A stretch of DNA of 64,000 nucleotides from Stutzerimonas stutzeri (lineage in GTDB: Bacteria; Pseudomonadota; Gammaproteobacteria; Pseudomonadales; Pseudomonadaceae). Made by a program: the position numbers and the translations under genes. The notes beneath the pieces are model-generated. The model saw only the letters and a list, made by a program, of their open reading frames with translations. It had not been told where the DNA came from and searched no databases. Where the stretch lies: the NCBI RefSeq assembly GCF_024448895.1, contig NZ_JAMOIC010000009.1:118590-182589 (forward strand), in the 5' to 3' direction. This document shows, one piece after another, positions 26,212-36,337 of this stretch; positions within the stretch are counted from its first letter, which is position 1; each line of letters opens with the position of its first letter.

Positions 26212-26517
26212 ATGGCCAACATCGGCACCTTCACCCCGTCCAAAGATGGCTTCACCGGCACTCTGCGCACCCTTACGCTTCAAGCGAAGGTCAACATCGT
26301 TCCAAACAACAAGAGCAGCGACAACGCTCCGGATTATCGAATCGTCGCAGCCGGCGGGCACGAGATCGGCGCCGCTTGGGAAAAGCTCAGCCAATCCGAT
26401 CGCCCCTACCTGTCGGTCAGCATAGATGACCCGGCACTGCCTGCTACCGTCTACGCTAACCTCATCGAGGGCGAGGACGGCAGCCACGCGCTAATCTGGA
26501 GCCGAAAAACCGAGTAG
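26212..26517 (+). CDS. DUF736 family protein
   Basis: 101 residues beginning MANIGTFTPSKDGFTGTLRTL with AGGHEIGAAWEKLSQSDRPYLSVSIDDP, a clear DUF736 match. The family is small, soluble and typical of conjugative elements and plasmids, of unknown function. AAAGGAG lies seven bases before the ATG. Its place just inside the tRNA scar supports a mobile origin for this region. Confidence 0.88.
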   Translation: MANIGTFTPSKDGFTGTLRTLTLQAKVNIVPNNKSSDNAPDYRIVAAGGHEIGAAWEKLSQSDRPYLSVSIDDPALPATVYANLIEGEDGSHALIWSRKTE

Positions 26518-26583
26518 CAGTCAACCGCGCCCTGTCACGACAGGGCGCATCTATAAATGCGGATTATTAGGTCTGTGATTCGC

Positions 26584-27489
26584 TCATTCCCGTTCCAGGT
26601 GCCGTGCATCAGAGCTGACCGCTTCCATGATTGATACCAGTTCTTCCAACAAGTCGGCGTGGTGTTGCTGCAGATAAGCCGCGATCGCATCATTGCGCAG
26701 GATTCGCAACAAATACCCCTTCGCGACCACCAAGATCAGCATGGTCTCACCCAGAGTGTCCTCGACCTGCTTGTAGTCGTGCTGAAGATTCTCCATCTCC
26801 CGTTCCATCCGCGCGATGTCGAGCGCGTTGTTCTCTGCAGACGGTTTTCGTTGCTTGTCGACCAGCATTTCCGGTCGAGTCGCTGCTAGCACCATCTGTG
26901 CGTAATTGAGCGTGAAGCAATTGGCCGAAATCATCATTTCGACCGTTTCGATCTGCCGCATCGGCTTCATCTTTCTCAATACGCGAAATATGTCCTGCGC
27001 GACCATTCTGACCTTCAGCATCTCAACGACTTCTGGTGCGATGCCTTCCAGCAAATTGCGTCTGTGGTGGATGCGCTCGACACTTACACCCAGTACTCGG
27101 GCAATCCGGGCCGGATCAATCCCTTTCTTCAGCGCTGCAAGAATCATCTTGTGTTCTTGAATGGGCGTTAACCGGTTGATCTGACGGTTATAAGTGAAGC
27201 CTTCATCGTCGGTTGATATCAGGCACAGCGCATCTACCCCACCGAGCTCCTTGAGCGCCTCCAACCTGAGGTGCCCATCAAGCAGAATGTAGGATGCGAC
27301 GCCTTGATCTAAAACCGGCTGAGGGTGAACGGCCAACGGCTCCACCACGCCGAGTTCTCGGATAGAGCTAAGAATGCAGGCGTACTTCTTGCTGCCCTGA
27401 ATACCCTTGTCCACCTGGCGCGTCGGCAGGATGCGATCCAAACCGATCGCCACAACCTGCTGCTCGAAGCCCTGCTTCACCTGTCTCAT
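26584..27489 (-). CDS. ParB/RepB-like protein (RepB C-terminal type)
   Basis: 301 residues. N-terminal ParB-like part: VAIGLDRILPTRQV, then LLDGHLRLEALKELGGVDALCLI in place of the ParB GERRxRA box, followed by an HTH (IDPARIARVLGVSVERIHHRRNLL). The C-terminal half (about 150-300) resembles the RepB plasmid-partition C-terminal domain, ending in a helical acidic tail. ATG at 27489 overlaps the previous stop (TGATG). Third gene of a recombinase-ParB-RepB operon with no ParA partner, so ordinary plasmid segregation is unlikely. Role unknown. Confidence 0.78.
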   Translation of the reverse strand: MRQVKQGFEQQVVAIGLDRILPTRQVDKGIQGSKKYACILSSIRELGVVEPLAVHPQPVLDQGVASYILLDGHLRLEALKELGGVDALCLISTDDEGFTYNRQINRLTPIQEHKMILAALKKGIDPARIARVLGVSVERIHHRRNLLEGIAPEVVEMLKVRMVAQDIFRVLRKMKPMRQIETVEMMISANCFTLNYAQMVLAATRPEMLVDKQRKPSAENNALDIARMEREMENLQHDYKQVEDTLGETMLILVVAKGYLLRILRNDAIAAYLQQHHADLLEELVSIMEAVSSDARHLERE

Positions 27490-28403
27490 CAGCAAGCCTC
27501 GCCATGGATACGATCAGCCAATGGTCGAGGCATATCCTGAATATCTTGATTGCGAAGCAGCGCGGCGAAATAGTCATCGGCCAGCAGTTTTCTCACGGCT
27601 GTGACGATGATCAGCAAGCGCTGCTCATTGATATCCGCCTTTTTGATCATCACCTTCTGGCGTCGGACTTCGGCCTGGTAGGTACTGAGTAGTTTTTGAG
27701 GCGTAGTAGGTCGATCCGTGTGCCCGTGCTGCCCATAGCGCTTACCAAGTGCGCTGCGCCTGTCGATCAGTCGTCGCACCTTGATCAGTTGCTCGCCCTT
27801 GAGCACGCCGGTCTCGTAAGCCTCAATCATCGCCTGCTGAATTTCGCCATCATCAGAACGGGCGATTTCCGCGGCGATTTTGATTGGCAGCCATCCCTTC
27901 TCTACCGCCGAGATCAGTCGCTCTTCTCCCTGGCGTAGCAACAGCAGGATGCAGCTGACATAGGTAGGATCCAGACTCGTCTTGGTCGCGATATCTTTAA
28001 TCGAGTAGCCCCGCTCCGACAGAATCTGAATGGACATCAGCAGGTCGCGATTGGAGTGTTTTCTGCGAGCGAGATTTTCAACCAGGCTGATCAGGAAGCG
28101 ATCCGCCTCGCTTGCGCTCACCACAATGCAAGGAATGCTCTCTTCTCCAAGTGCCTGGAACGCTTCGAGCCGCCCCTGCCCGCAGACGACCTCGAAGTGT
28201 TCACTGCCTGCAGTATCTTGGATGCAGGTCACCGTGATAGGCCGTTTGAGTCCTATTGTGGCGATGTTTTCCACCAGCTTGGCAAACACCTGCTTGTTGC
28301 GTACGCGAGGGTTGAGCACCCTGATTTGTTCCAGCGGGATAAGCCTTATGGTTGAGGCTCCGGAAATATGGAGCGGCTTCTTGGTCGATAAGTCGGTCGT
28401 CAC
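27489..28403 (-). CDS. ParB-family protein
   Basis: 304 residues. N-terminal ParB/Srx-like domain: IRLIPLEQIRVLNPRVRNK, FEVVCGQGRLEAFQALGEESIPCIVV (CGQGRLEA replaces GERRxRA), SLVENLARRKHSNRDL, then an HTH (YSIKDIATKTSLDPTYVSCIL). The C-terminal half is helical. GTG start at 28403 with AGGAGG upstream overlaps the recombinase stop. Similar in plan to the next gene, but the two differ throughout, so this is not a recent duplication. ParB-fold proteins bind CTP; whether this one does cannot be told. Confidence 0.8.
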   Translation of the reverse strand: MTTDLSTKKPLHISGASTIRLIPLEQIRVLNPRVRNKQVFAKLVENIATIGLKRPITVTCIQDTAGSEHFEVVCGQGRLEAFQALGEESIPCIVVSASEADRFLISLVENLARRKHSNRDLLMSIQILSERGYSIKDIATKTSLDPTYVSCILLLLRQGEERLISAVEKGWLPIKIAAEIARSDDGEIQQAMIEAYETGVLKGEQLIKVRRLIDRRSALGKRYGQHGHTDRPTTPQKLLSTYQAEVRRQKVMIKKADINEQRLLIIVTAVRKLLADDYFAALLRNQDIQDMPRPLADRIHGEAC

Positions 28404-29962
28404 GCTGCCCTCCTGTGCGCACTGCGGCGCGACAATTGCGCAATAATTTCCAGAGAATCGAACCGATAGATCTCTACGTCTGCGCGGTTGTTTTCGGCGA
28501 CTCGCAATTGGGAAGCGGTCATGTCGACTGTTGGAAGCACGTAATAATCAATCGCGCGTTCCTCACCTTCGCTCATGCGCACCGCAACCGTCAGATCAGG
28601 TCCCAGCCCCAGATCAAACCGAATCTTCCATCGTCTGGCCCCTGCAGACGTGAATTGACATCGACATAAAACAATAGAGAGCCGGATTTCCTGGTTGATT
28701 GCCAGCATCCCAGTATCGGGTTCGATATCAACACGCCCGCCAACCGCGCGAATCTGCTCAATCGTCTGCTGTAGAAGGTCAGGATGTAGCAGGCGCAACC
28801 GTCTATTGGCTTCCAGATACTGATAGTCCCGGCCAGGGGTGTAGCCGATCAGTGAATAGCAGCGCAGCAGACTGCCGAATCGGTATTTGTAAGCACTACT
28901 CGATGGGAAGCCCTCTGCCTCGTCAATAACGAGCCCTGACAAGCAACCGCAGCGCTCATGAATGATTTTGAGCAAGCGAAGCATTTCTTCATCCGGCATA
29001 CGATAAGAACGTGCATGAATGATTTCTTTCGCGGCCCTAAACTGCAGCTCGCTCACGATCGGTGGGTGGGTTCCATCGGCCCTCACCCAGTTCTCGGGGT
29101 CGTTTCTCGTCCGTGCTTGCTTGAGTTTGAAGGACGTACGATTCCACACGTTGTTGCCGATGTACTTTTCATTGATCAGCACCTGGTGAACAGCGCCACG
29201 TGTCCATGGCCGAGACCGATCGGTCAGAATGCCGCGAGCATTCAGCCGCTGAGCGATTTCGCCCTCGCTTCTGCCTTCGTCAACGAATAGGCGGTAGATT
29301 TGCTGGACGACGTCGACCTCCTCCTCTGGGCCGGGCACGAGTATCACTCGGTCAGTCTGAATGCTCTTGTGCTCGCCGAGAGCCAGATCGTATTTCGGAA
29401 CCCCGGACGCATCGACTAGGTGACGACGCAATCCGTATCCGGCCGGACCTCCCTGTCGATAACCCATTTCGATCAGTCGCGACTGTCCTGCGAAAACCTT
29501 TACCGAGAGTTCCCGGCTGTACTCTCCAGCCATCATTCGCTTAACGCTTTTGATGATATTGGAGACGGGAGAGCCGTCGTTGCTGAACTGCTCGGCGCAA
29601 TATTGAACCGAAACGCCCATCTGACGGCATCGGACCTCGTAGCTGGCGCTGATATCAGGGTCCTGAAATCGCCCCCAACGGCTGACGTCATAGACCAGTA
29701 TTGTCGTATAGCTTGCCTGCCCACTTTCAACGTCGTGGAATAGCTGCTTCAGGGCATCGCGGCCTTCGAGTAGAAGCCCGCTTTTGCCCGCGTCCGTGTA
29801 CACCCGCGTTATTTGCATGGCATGCGCGGCCGCGTAAAGCTTGATGGTGTCGAGCTGGTTTTCGGTTGAGTACTGCTGGTGTTCAGTCGACATCCGCACG
29901 TAGGCGGCTGCTAGCAACGGCCGGGGCATATCGCCTGCAGCGTCAACGGTGATAGTAGGCAT
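28400..29962 (-). CDS. Serine recombinase (resolvase/invertase N-terminus with Recombinase domain)
   Basis: About 520 residues. Catalytic domain (about 15-165) begins AAAYVRMSTEHQQYSTENQL, with YVRxS holding the nucleophilic serine, and includes YDVSRWGRFQD. The Recombinase domain (about 180-320) has GGPAGYGLRR and RPWTRGAVHQVLINEKYIGNNV. The zinc-ribbon region of large serine integrases is replaced by ERCGCLSGLVIDEAEGFPSS, without paired CxxC. ATG at 29962 is used; a TTG two codons upstream is also possible. It overlaps the ParB gene by GTGA. It could be the integrase/excisionase of this element, though tRNA-site integration is more often done by tyrosine recombinases. Confidence 0.88.
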   Translation of the reverse strand: MPTITVDAAGDMPRPLLAAAYVRMSTEHQQYSTENQLDTIKLYAAAHAMQITRVYTDAGKSGLLLEGRDALKQLFHDVESGQASYTTILVYDVSRWGRFQDPDISASYEVRCRQMGVSVQYCAEQFSNDGSPVSNIIKSVKRMMAGEYSRELSVKVFAGQSRLIEMGYRQGGPAGYGLRRHLVDASGVPKYDLALGEHKSIQTDRVILVPGPEEEVDVVQQIYRLFVDEGRSEGEIAQRLNARGILTDRSRPWTRGAVHQVLINEKYIGNNVWNRTSFKLKQARTRNDPENWVRADGTHPPIVSELQFRAAKEIIHARSYRMPDEEMLRLLKIIHERCGCLSGLVIDEAEGFPSSSAYKYRFGSLLRCYSLIGYTPGRDYQYLEANRRLRLLHPDLLQQTIEQIRAVGGRVDIEPDTGMLAINQEIRLSIVLCRCQFTSAGARRWKIRFDLGLGPDLTVAVRMSEGEERAIDYYVLPTVDMTASQLRVAENNRADVEIYRFDSLEIIAQLSRRSAHRRAA

Positions 29963-30072
29963 CGACAACTCGCTCCCGACAGGATCATCGTCTCGATGAC
30001 GGCATAGGTATTTGTTCAGTCGCCTCGAGCCGTCTTTAGCTTTCGAAACGATAGAAGACCGAGGGCGGAAAA

Positions 30073-30429
30073 ATGAGTACGAAAACGGGCAAAGTTTTTC
30101 TGAATCATGAGCAGTACGCGGTGGACATCGCGACAGCGCTACGACAAGAGCTTGGCAGCACTCACCAGGCCGCCAAGACCTTAATGCGATGGACTAATGC
30201 AAACGAGCGGACCGTAAAGAATTGGATGGCGGGCGCAAGTGGGCCCCGTGGAGAACATCTGATCGCACTGATCAAACATTCGGACGTCGCTCTGGCGGCA
30301 ACCCTTGCAATGGCCGACCGCCCCTTCGCAGGAACAGTTCTAGAGCTACCGCTGCTGCGAAGAAAGTTGCAGGCGGCCGTGGAAGGTATCGATGCCTTTC
30401 TTTATCTGGGTGGCGTGCAGGTGCGATGA
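30073..30429 (+). CDS. Small helix-turn-helix protein divergent from the recombinase operon
   Basis: 118 residues with an HTH-like stretch (STHQAAKTLMRWTNANERTV, KNWMAGASGPRGEHLIAL) reminiscent of phage or plasmid repressors. The ATG has a GGCGGA ribosome site. It starts 110 bases from the divergent recombinase gene across a spacer holding TCATCG-TCT-CGATGA (29985-29999), a possible operator. A regulatory role over the recombinase operon is inferred from position. Confidence 0.7.
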   Translation: MSTKTGKVFLNHEQYAVDIATALRQELGSTHQAAKTLMRWTNANERTVKNWMAGASGPRGEHLIALIKHSDVALAATLAMADRPFAGTVLELPLLRRKLQAAVEGIDAFLYLGGVQVR

Positions 30430-30562
30430 GCTAAAAGACGCCTAACTTGGAGATCCGAACACCTCTGGACGATCGAACGCCTCACAACCTGAGCGGGACG
30501 CGCTTTACCTGCTGGCTGTTGGCCGCTACCGTGCCGCACTTGGACAACACGGAGGTTTTCCA

Positions 30563-30808
30563 GTGATAACGAGTCGTCAATCCTTGGCCGCACGCGTAGA
30601 ACTTCAGCGCGCATTTTCGCCCCTTGCATGCAGTTATCTCCACGAACGGTCGAGCGTTCGACTGCGAGTTTATGAGCGTGACACTGGCCAGACGCAACTC
30701 ATCGTGGCGGGAATACCGGTATCACAAGTTGCAACGAGCCAAGGTTTGGCGAAGCTGATACGGGAGCTGCGGGATGAGCTCGATGGATCAACATTCAGGC
30801 GTAGCTGA
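30563..30808 (+). CDS. DUF1652 family protein
   Basis: 81 residues ending QVATSQGLAKLIRELRDELDG, the typical DUF1652 end, with the SVRLRVYERDTGQ strand before it. The family is small, largely restricted to pseudomonads, and has no known function. GAGG lies upstream of the start. Single gene. Confidence 0.8.
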   Translation: MITSRQSLAARVELQRAFSPLACSYLHERSSVRLRVYERDTGQTQLIVAGIPVSQVATSQGLAKLIRELRDELDGSTFRRS

Positions 30809-30917
30809 GCGGCGGTGTTCAGCAGTCCGGACCTATCATTATCGACACTCGATCGTACTCATTGCTGTCGGCATCGGATGAGCGAAGTGAGTCCGGACGC
30901 TTACGCAAAGATTCGCT

Positions 30918-33900
30918 TCACTGAAAATCACGGCTGCGAACATCCAAGCCAGTGAGCAGGTGGGTCAGGTTACGCATCCTACCGGCGATAATGTGCCGCA
31001 CTCCGCTTTGATACTCCAGGCGTCCGTTGACCTGCATAAGCTGAGACTCCAGAAGTTCGCGCCGCTGACGCTCGCCGAGGTCGGCCCAGAACACGACGTT
31101 CATCATCCCGTGCTCGTCTTCCAAGGTTACAAAGATCACGCCGCTTGCCGTTGAGGGTCTCTGCCTGCCCGTCACGAGCCCCGCCACCGCGATATGACGG
31201 CCATGCTCGACACCGGCCAAATCACTCGAACTCTTGCAGCCCATTGATCGCAAAGTCTCCCGCAACAGGGACAGCGGGTGCGGGCCGAGGGTAGTACCTA
31301 GCGTTTCGTAATCGGTGTACAGATTCTCGGCTACGGAGGGTGCAGGCAACGCAAAATCGGCCTCCTCTTGACGCTCGGCTGCTGCGAACAAGGGCAGTTG
31401 CGGTTCGATACCGGCCACGCTCCATCTGGCCTGATGACGGTGCCCTGCGAGGCCTTGTAGTGCGCCTGCGTCGGCCAGCTGTGCACGAGCGCGGTTATCC
31501 AGTTTTGCCCGCACGCAAAGATCTGCAGTATCCCGGAAGCCCCTGCCTGCCCTGGCCGCCTCGATACGGCGCGCATCCTCTTCTCGAAACCCACGAATCA
31601 TCCGCAGCCCCAGGCGTATGGCCGGCTGTTCGCCCTCGTCTGGCTCAAGCGTGCAATCCCAGTCCGAGTGGAGTACATCAGCGGCGCGCGTCGAAATCCG
31701 GTGCCGGCGGGCGTCCTGAAGGATTTGATCCGGGCTGTAGAAACCCATGGGCCAGCTATTGATCAAGGCGCAAGCGAAGGCTGCCGGCTCGTGGCACTTG
31801 AGCCAGCAGCTGGCATAGGTCAACAGCGCAAAGCTTGCGGCGTGCGATTCGGGAAAACCGTAGCTGCCAAAACCCTTGATCTGCTCGAACACCTTTTCGG
31901 CGAATTCGACCGGGTAGCCGCGTGCGAGCATGCCCTCCATCAGTCGCTTCTGGTGCGGCTCAAGCCCACCGTGGCGCTTCCAGGCGGCCATGGAGCGGCG
32001 CAGCTGATCGGCCTCCCCCGCACTGTAGCCTGCTGCGACGATGGCCAGCCTCATCACCTGCTCCTGAAACAGCGGCACGCCCAGAGTTCGCTCGAACACC
32101 TCCTTGAGGTCCTCGGATGGATAGACAACCGGTTCCTCACCGTTTCGACGCCTCAAATAGGGATGAACCATGTCACCAACGATGGGGCCCGGCCGTACGA
32201 TCGCCACTTCGATGACCAAATCGTAAAAGGTCTTGGGTCTGAGCCTCGGCAACATGGCCATCTGAGCTCTGGACTCGATCTGAAACACCCCAACCGTGTC
32301 GGCCCGGCTGATCATGCGGTAGGTAGCTGCATCCTCGGCCGGAATGGTCGCAAGCGTCAGATCGCGCCGATCGTAGCGGCGCAGCAAATCGAGCGTTCGG
32401 CGTATGGCAGTCAGCATCCCGAGCGCGAGCACATCAACCTTCAGCAGGCCAACGGCATCCAGATCATCCTTGTCCCATTGGATGATCGTGCGATCGGGCA
32501 TGGCGGCATTTTCAACCGGCACCAAGGTATCTAACGGCTGTTCAGAAATGACGAACCCGCCCGGGTGCTGCGACAGGTGCCGTGGAAAACCAATCAGCTC
32601 GTCAGTAAGGACCAGTACCCGGTGAAGGATCGGGCTCTCCGGATCGAAGCCCGCCTCGACTAGACGCTCGACCGGTGGCAGCCGATCCGTCCAGCGGCCA
32701 CCACAATCGGCCAGCATCTTGACCTGATCAGGCGGCATGCCAAGCGCCTTGGCCACATCGCGGACCGCGCCGGCAAAATGGTAGGTGCTGGCCACAGCGG
32801 TCAATGCAGCACGCGCGCGTCCGTAGCGCTGGTAGATGTACTGGATGACTTCCTCGCGTCGCTCGTGTTCGAAATCGACGTCGATATCCGGCGGCTCGTT
32901 ACGCTCTCGCGATATGAAGCGTTCAAACAGCATGCTCATGCGGGACGGATCCAGCTCGGTAATACCCAGGGCAAAACACACCGCCGAGTTGGCTGCCGAA
33001 CCGCGTCCCTGGCAAAGAATCGATCGCCCACGAGCGAAATGAACAATGTCCCTGACCGTAAGAAAGTAGCTCTCATAGCCAAGCTCAGCGATCAGCTCCA
33101 GTTCGTTTTCAAGCTGAGCACGGGCCTTTTCCGGGATACCTTCGGGCCACCGCCAACGCGCGCCCTCCTCCGTCAGTTGCCGCAACCAGGCCGTAGGTGT
33201 GGTGTTTGCCGGAACGACTTCGTGAGGATACTGATAGCGCAGCTCACCAAGATCGAATGTACAGCGTCTGGCAATGCGCAGTGACTCTATAAGCGGTTCG
33301 GCTGGGTATAGCTCGGCAAGTGCGGCGACTGGCCGAAGGTGGCGCTCACCGTTCGGATAAAGGTAGTGACCCGCTTCGGCTACAGGGACATGGTGACGGA
33401 TCGCTGTGATGGTGTCCTGCAGCGCACGCCTACCCCTGGCATGCATATGCACGTCTCCCGTAGCGACCAGCGCGATGCCGAGCTCATGCGCAACCGCTCC
33501 GAGCTGCGCCAGACGTGAGGCATCGTTTGGCCCCCGGTGAAGCTCGGCGGCCAGCCAGACCCGATCGGGAAACCGCTCAAGAAGCCATCGACCCTGTGCT
33601 GGGACTACCTCAACGGCCGGCACCCATAATGCAAGTAGCCCTTCAAGCGGTGCGGTGAGGTCGTCCGGTTCGAGCCTGTAATGACCCTTCTCCGAACGCC
33701 GACGCGCTAGCGTGATGAGTCGGCACAGTGCCTGGTATCCCGCCAGGTTCTCAACCAGCAGGACGATTTTGGGTCCACCTTCCAAGGTGATCTCACTGCC
33801 GATGATCAATGGCAGCCCTACGGCTTTGGATGCCTGCCAGGCCCTGACGATACCCGCCAGGGTGCATTCATCGGTGATTGCCAAGGCTGCATAGCCGTGA

Positions 33901-34016
33901 ATCTTGGCTCGTTCGAACAGTTCGCGCGCACTGGACGCGCCTCGCTGGAAACTGAAGTTCGATAAACAGTGAAGCTCGGCGTAGCCGGGCGAAGCCGCTG
34001 CGATAGAAGAAACCAT
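30918..34016 (-). CDS. dnaE2: Error-prone DNA polymerase DnaE2
   Basis: 1032-residue C-family polymerase for translesion synthesis. PHP domain at the N-terminus ([26 protein letters not shown]), polymerase core with [19 protein letters not shown] and [29 protein letters not shown] (acidic catalytic residues), [12 protein letters not shown], and a C-terminal OB fold. ATG at 34016 matches the usual DnaE2 start; the 56 extra codons upstream are not family-like. DnaE2 usually works with ImuA and ImuB; neither is in this window. A consensus LexA box lies 15-34 bases upstream. Confidence 0.93.
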   Translation of the reverse strand: MVSSIAAASPGYAELHCLSNFSFQRGASSARELFERAKIHGYAALAITDECTLAGIVRAWQASKAVGLPLIIGSEITLEGGPKIVLLVENLAGYQALCRLITLARRRSEKGHYRLEPDDLTAPLEGLLALWVPAVEVVPAQGRWLLERFPDRVWLAAELHRGPNDASRLAQLGAVAHELGIALVATGDVHMHARGRRALQDTITAIRHHVPVAEAGHYLYPNGERHLRPVAALAELYPAEPLIESLRIARRCTFDLGELRYQYPHEVVPANTTPTAWLRQLTEEGARWRWPEGIPEKARAQLENELELIAELGYESYFLTVRDIVHFARGRSILCQGRGSAANSAVCFALGITELDPSRMSMLFERFISRERNEPPDIDVDFEHERREEVIQYIYQRYGRARAALTAVASTYHFAGAVRDVAKALGMPPDQVKMLADCGGRWTDRLPPVERLVEAGFDPESPILHRVLVLTDELIGFPRHLSQHPGGFVISEQPLDTLVPVENAAMPDRTIIQWDKDDLDAVGLLKVDVLALGMLTAIRRTLDLLRRYDRRDLTLATIPAEDAATYRMISRADTVGVFQIESRAQMAMLPRLRPKTFYDLVIEVAIVRPGPIVGDMVHPYLRRRNGEEPVVYPSEDLKEVFERTLGVPLFQEQVMRLAIVAAGYSAGEADQLRRSMAAWKRHGGLEPHQKRLMEGMLARGYPVEFAEKVFEQIKGFGSYGFPESHAASFALLTYASCWLKCHEPAAFACALINSWPMGFYSPDQILQDARRHRISTRAADVLHSDWDCTLEPDEGEQPAIRLGLRMIRGFREEDARRIEAARAGRGFRDTADLCVRAKLDNRARAQLADAGALQGLAGHRHQARWSVAGIEPQLPLFAAAERQEEADFALPAPSVAENLYTDYETLGTTLGPHPLSLLRETLRSMGCKSSSDLAGVEHGRHIAVAGLVTGRQRPSTASGVIFVTLEDEHGMMNVVFWADLGERQRRELLESQLMQVNGRLEYQSGVRHIIAGRMRNLTHLLTGLDVRSRDFQ

Positions 34017-34030
34017 GGAAGGCAACACGA

Positions 34031-34050
34031 TACTGTATGAATAAACAGTA
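34031..34050. promoter_or_regulatory. LexA (SOS) box between dnaE2 and the SRAP-like gene
   Basis: TACTGTATGAATAAACAGTA: CTGT-N8-ACAG with the flanking TA and TA of the gamma-proteobacterial consensus. It lies in the 95-base divergent interval and could control both genes. Confidence 0.85.
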
Positions 34051-34111
34051 GATCGAATTTGGATATCGCAGGTCAATTGAAAAACGAGGTGTGCGACGGT
34101 CGGAGGAGCGC

Positions 34112-34534
34112 ATGTGCGGAGGAATCGAAGCGCGGGATGCCGAGAAGAGCTACAAGGTGTATTTCCCCTCACCCAAGGCGGCAATCCCGGTTTTGGGCGA
34201 AGGCGGTGAGGATCTCGGCTGGGTACGCTGGGGGCGGCGCAAGGGCGAGCCAGGCGCGAGCCCGCAGGGCGGATGGGCGAAGCTCGAAACCATCGAGCGC
34301 GGCGGATGGGAGCGCTACAACCCGCAGCGTGTCCACGGCCTGGTACATCGTTTCATGGAAAAGGATGCCGAGCGGGTATCGCACTGGTTCGACGTTGAGC
34401 CAGGTTACGCCTTGCAGTGCTTGCTCGTAGGCCAAGGAGATGATCGCAGGCTCTATGTTGTGACGAGCTCCCCTTCCCCCGAATACGCCTGGCTCCATGA
34501 TCGCTGGCCGCTGGTCACCCCTATCCCCCAATGA
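34112..34534 (+). CDS. Compact SRAP/HMCES-like protein
   Basis: 140 residues starting MCGG; Met removal would expose Cys2, the residue with which SRAP proteins (YedK/HMCES) cross-link abasic sites. HDRWPLV near the C-terminus resembles the HDRMPVIL of SRAP with its catalytic His. The central NARxET region reads WAKLET and the FYEW region reads WFDV, so the conserved Asn and Glu are changed, and the protein is much shorter than usual (about 220). CGGAGGAG precedes the ATG. Shared LexA-box interval with dnaE2 supports an SOS repair role. It may be a distinct SRAP branch; not verified. Confidence 0.65.
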   Translation: MCGGIEARDAEKSYKVYFPSPKAAIPVLGEGGEDLGWVRWGRRKGEPGASPQGGWAKLETIERGGWERYNPQRVHGLVHRFMEKDAERVSHWFDVEPGYALQCLLVGQGDDRRLYVVTSSPSPEYAWLHDRWPLVTPIPQ

Positions 34535-34882
34535 ACGCGGAGGCGATAGGTGCAAGCCTGGGCATCATTTTTATGGCAGGGCTGCAGACGTGCATAGGCT
34601 GCGCCAACGGTGCCGTCACCGGTGATTTACTCGATTGAGTGACGAGTTGCCTCGCTTCGTCTCGCCGTGGAAGGCGCGGACCGGATTTACATCCGCAGTT
34701 TCATAGCAATATAAATGCACTCAACTGGCATTATTATTCTTTTGCCGAATATAAGGATGGGCATCACACTCTCTTCCGCTCACCTCAGCGCCCATGACCT
34801 CAGGCAACGAGGTAGACCCCATCAGAGGGCAAAGCGATCACTAGGTGGGCAAACCATCTTCTTGCATGCAACGGAAGTATTC
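34535..34882. other. Upstream region of ccoN with no supported gene
   Basis: About 350 bases. I looked for an FNR/ANR box (TTGAT-N4-ATCAA) and found none. The ccoN open frame runs back to 34715, but the conserved start is at 34883. Confidence 0.45.
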
Positions 34883-36337
34883 ATGTCAAACGTGAGCGTC
34901 ACCGCCTCTTCCATCGATACCTACAACTACCGAGTCGTTCGCCAATTCACCCTGATGACTCTGGCATGGGGCATTCTCGGCATGGGCTTGGGGGTGTTTA
35001 TCGCTGCTCAGCTAGTCTGGCCGCAGCTCAATTTCGACCTACCCTGGACCAGCTTTGGCCGCATCCGGCCGCTCCATACCAACCTTGTGATCTTTGCATT
35101 TGGAGGCAATGCATTGTTCGCAACGTCCTTATATGTCGTTCAGCGCACCAGTCGGGCGCGGCTCGTCTCGGACGACCTGGCCCGTTTTGTTTTCTGGGGT
35201 TGGCAGACGGTAATTGCCGCCATGTTGGTGAGCTACCCGCTGGGCTATACCACGTCTAAAGAATATGCCGAAATGGAGTGGCCAATCGCGCTCTTGGTCA
35301 CTGGCGTCTGGCTTGCCTACATGTATCTGTTCTTTGGCACCATCGCTAAGCGCACGGTCAGCCACATTTACGTCGGAAACTGGTTCTACGGGGCGTTCAT
35401 CATTGTCACGGCGATGGTCCACATCGTTAATCACATGTTGGTGCCGGTCACACTTCTAAAGTCCTATCCGATCTATTCAGGCGCCACGGACGCGATGGTG
35501 CAGTGGTGGTACGGGCACAGCGTGGTTGGCTTCATTCTTTCGGTCGGATTTCTGGGCATGATGTATTACTTCGTACCCAAACAGGCCGAGCGGCCGATCT
35601 ATTCCTATCGACTATCGATCGTGCATTTTTGGGCGATTATCACGCTATACATATGGGCCGGCCCGCATCACCTGCACTACACCGCACTGCCGGATTGGGC
35701 GCAGAGCTTGGGCATGGTGATGTCGATCATCCTTCTGGCACCGAGCTGGGGTGGCATGATCAACGGAATGATGACCCTATCTGGTGCCTGGCATAAGCTG
35801 CGTACCGACCCAATCCTTCGCTTTCTAGTAGTGTCTCTGGCGTTCTACGGCATGTCGACCTTTGAAGGTCCGATGATGGCGATCAAGACCGTCAATGCGC
35901 TGTCCCACTACACCGACTGGACCATTGGCCATGTACATGCCGGCGCCCTGGGCTGGGTGGCCATGATCAGCATCGGTACGCTGTATCACATGATCCCCAA
36001 GCTCTGGGGGCTGAAACAGATGCACAGCGTCAAGCTGATCAACGCACATTTTTGGTTGAGTACCATTGGAACCGTTTTGTACATCGCCTCAATGTGGGTT
36101 AACGGCATCACGCAAGGCCTGATGTGGCGCGCAATCAACGAAGACGGCACGCTCACCTATTCCTTCGTCGAAGCGCTTGAAGCCAGTCACCCTGGCTACG
36201 TGGTGAGGCTGGCTGGCGGCGGTTTGTTTGCCTTTGGCATGTTGCTCATGGCCTACAACACCTGGTGCACGGTGCGCGCCGGTAAAAGGGCGGTACATAC
36301 GCCCCTTCAAAACCTCGCGAATACGGTGCAGGCATGA
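34883..36337 (+). CDS. ccoN: Cytochrome cbb3 oxidase subunit I (orphan CcoN)
   Basis: 484-residue, about 12-TM catalytic subunit of a high-affinity terminal oxidase. Heme and copper ligand regions are visible: [45 protein letters not shown] and [11 protein letters not shown]. The gene overlaps a small CcoQ-like gene; no ccoO, ccoP or ccoGHIS follows. It thus resembles orphan ccoN genes such as P. aeruginosa ccoN4, whose product joins complexes from the main cco operons and helps under cyanide or phenazine stress. The ATG at 34883 is the conserved start. Confidence 0.92.
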   Translation: MSNVSVTASSIDTYNYRVVRQFTLMTLAWGILGMGLGVFIAAQLVWPQLNFDLPWTSFGRIRPLHTNLVIFAFGGNALFATSLYVVQRTSRARLVSDDLARFVFWGWQTVIAAMLVSYPLGYTTSKEYAEMEWPIALLVTGVWLAYMYLFFGTIAKRTVSHIYVGNWFYGAFIIVTAMVHIVNHMLVPVTLLKSYPIYSGATDAMVQWWYGHSVVGFILSVGFLGMMYYFVPKQAERPIYSYRLSIVHFWAIITLYIWAGPHHLHYTALPDWAQSLGMVMSIILLAPSWGGMINGMMTLSGAWHKLRTDPILRFLVVSLAFYGMSTFEGPMMAIKTVNALSHYTDWTIGHVHAGALGWVAMISIGTLYHMIPKLWGLKQMHSVKLINAHFWLSTIGTVLYIASMWVNGITQGLMWRAINEDGTLTYSFVEALEASHPGYVVRLAGGGLFAFGMLLMAYNTWCTVRAGKRAVHTPLQNLANTVQA

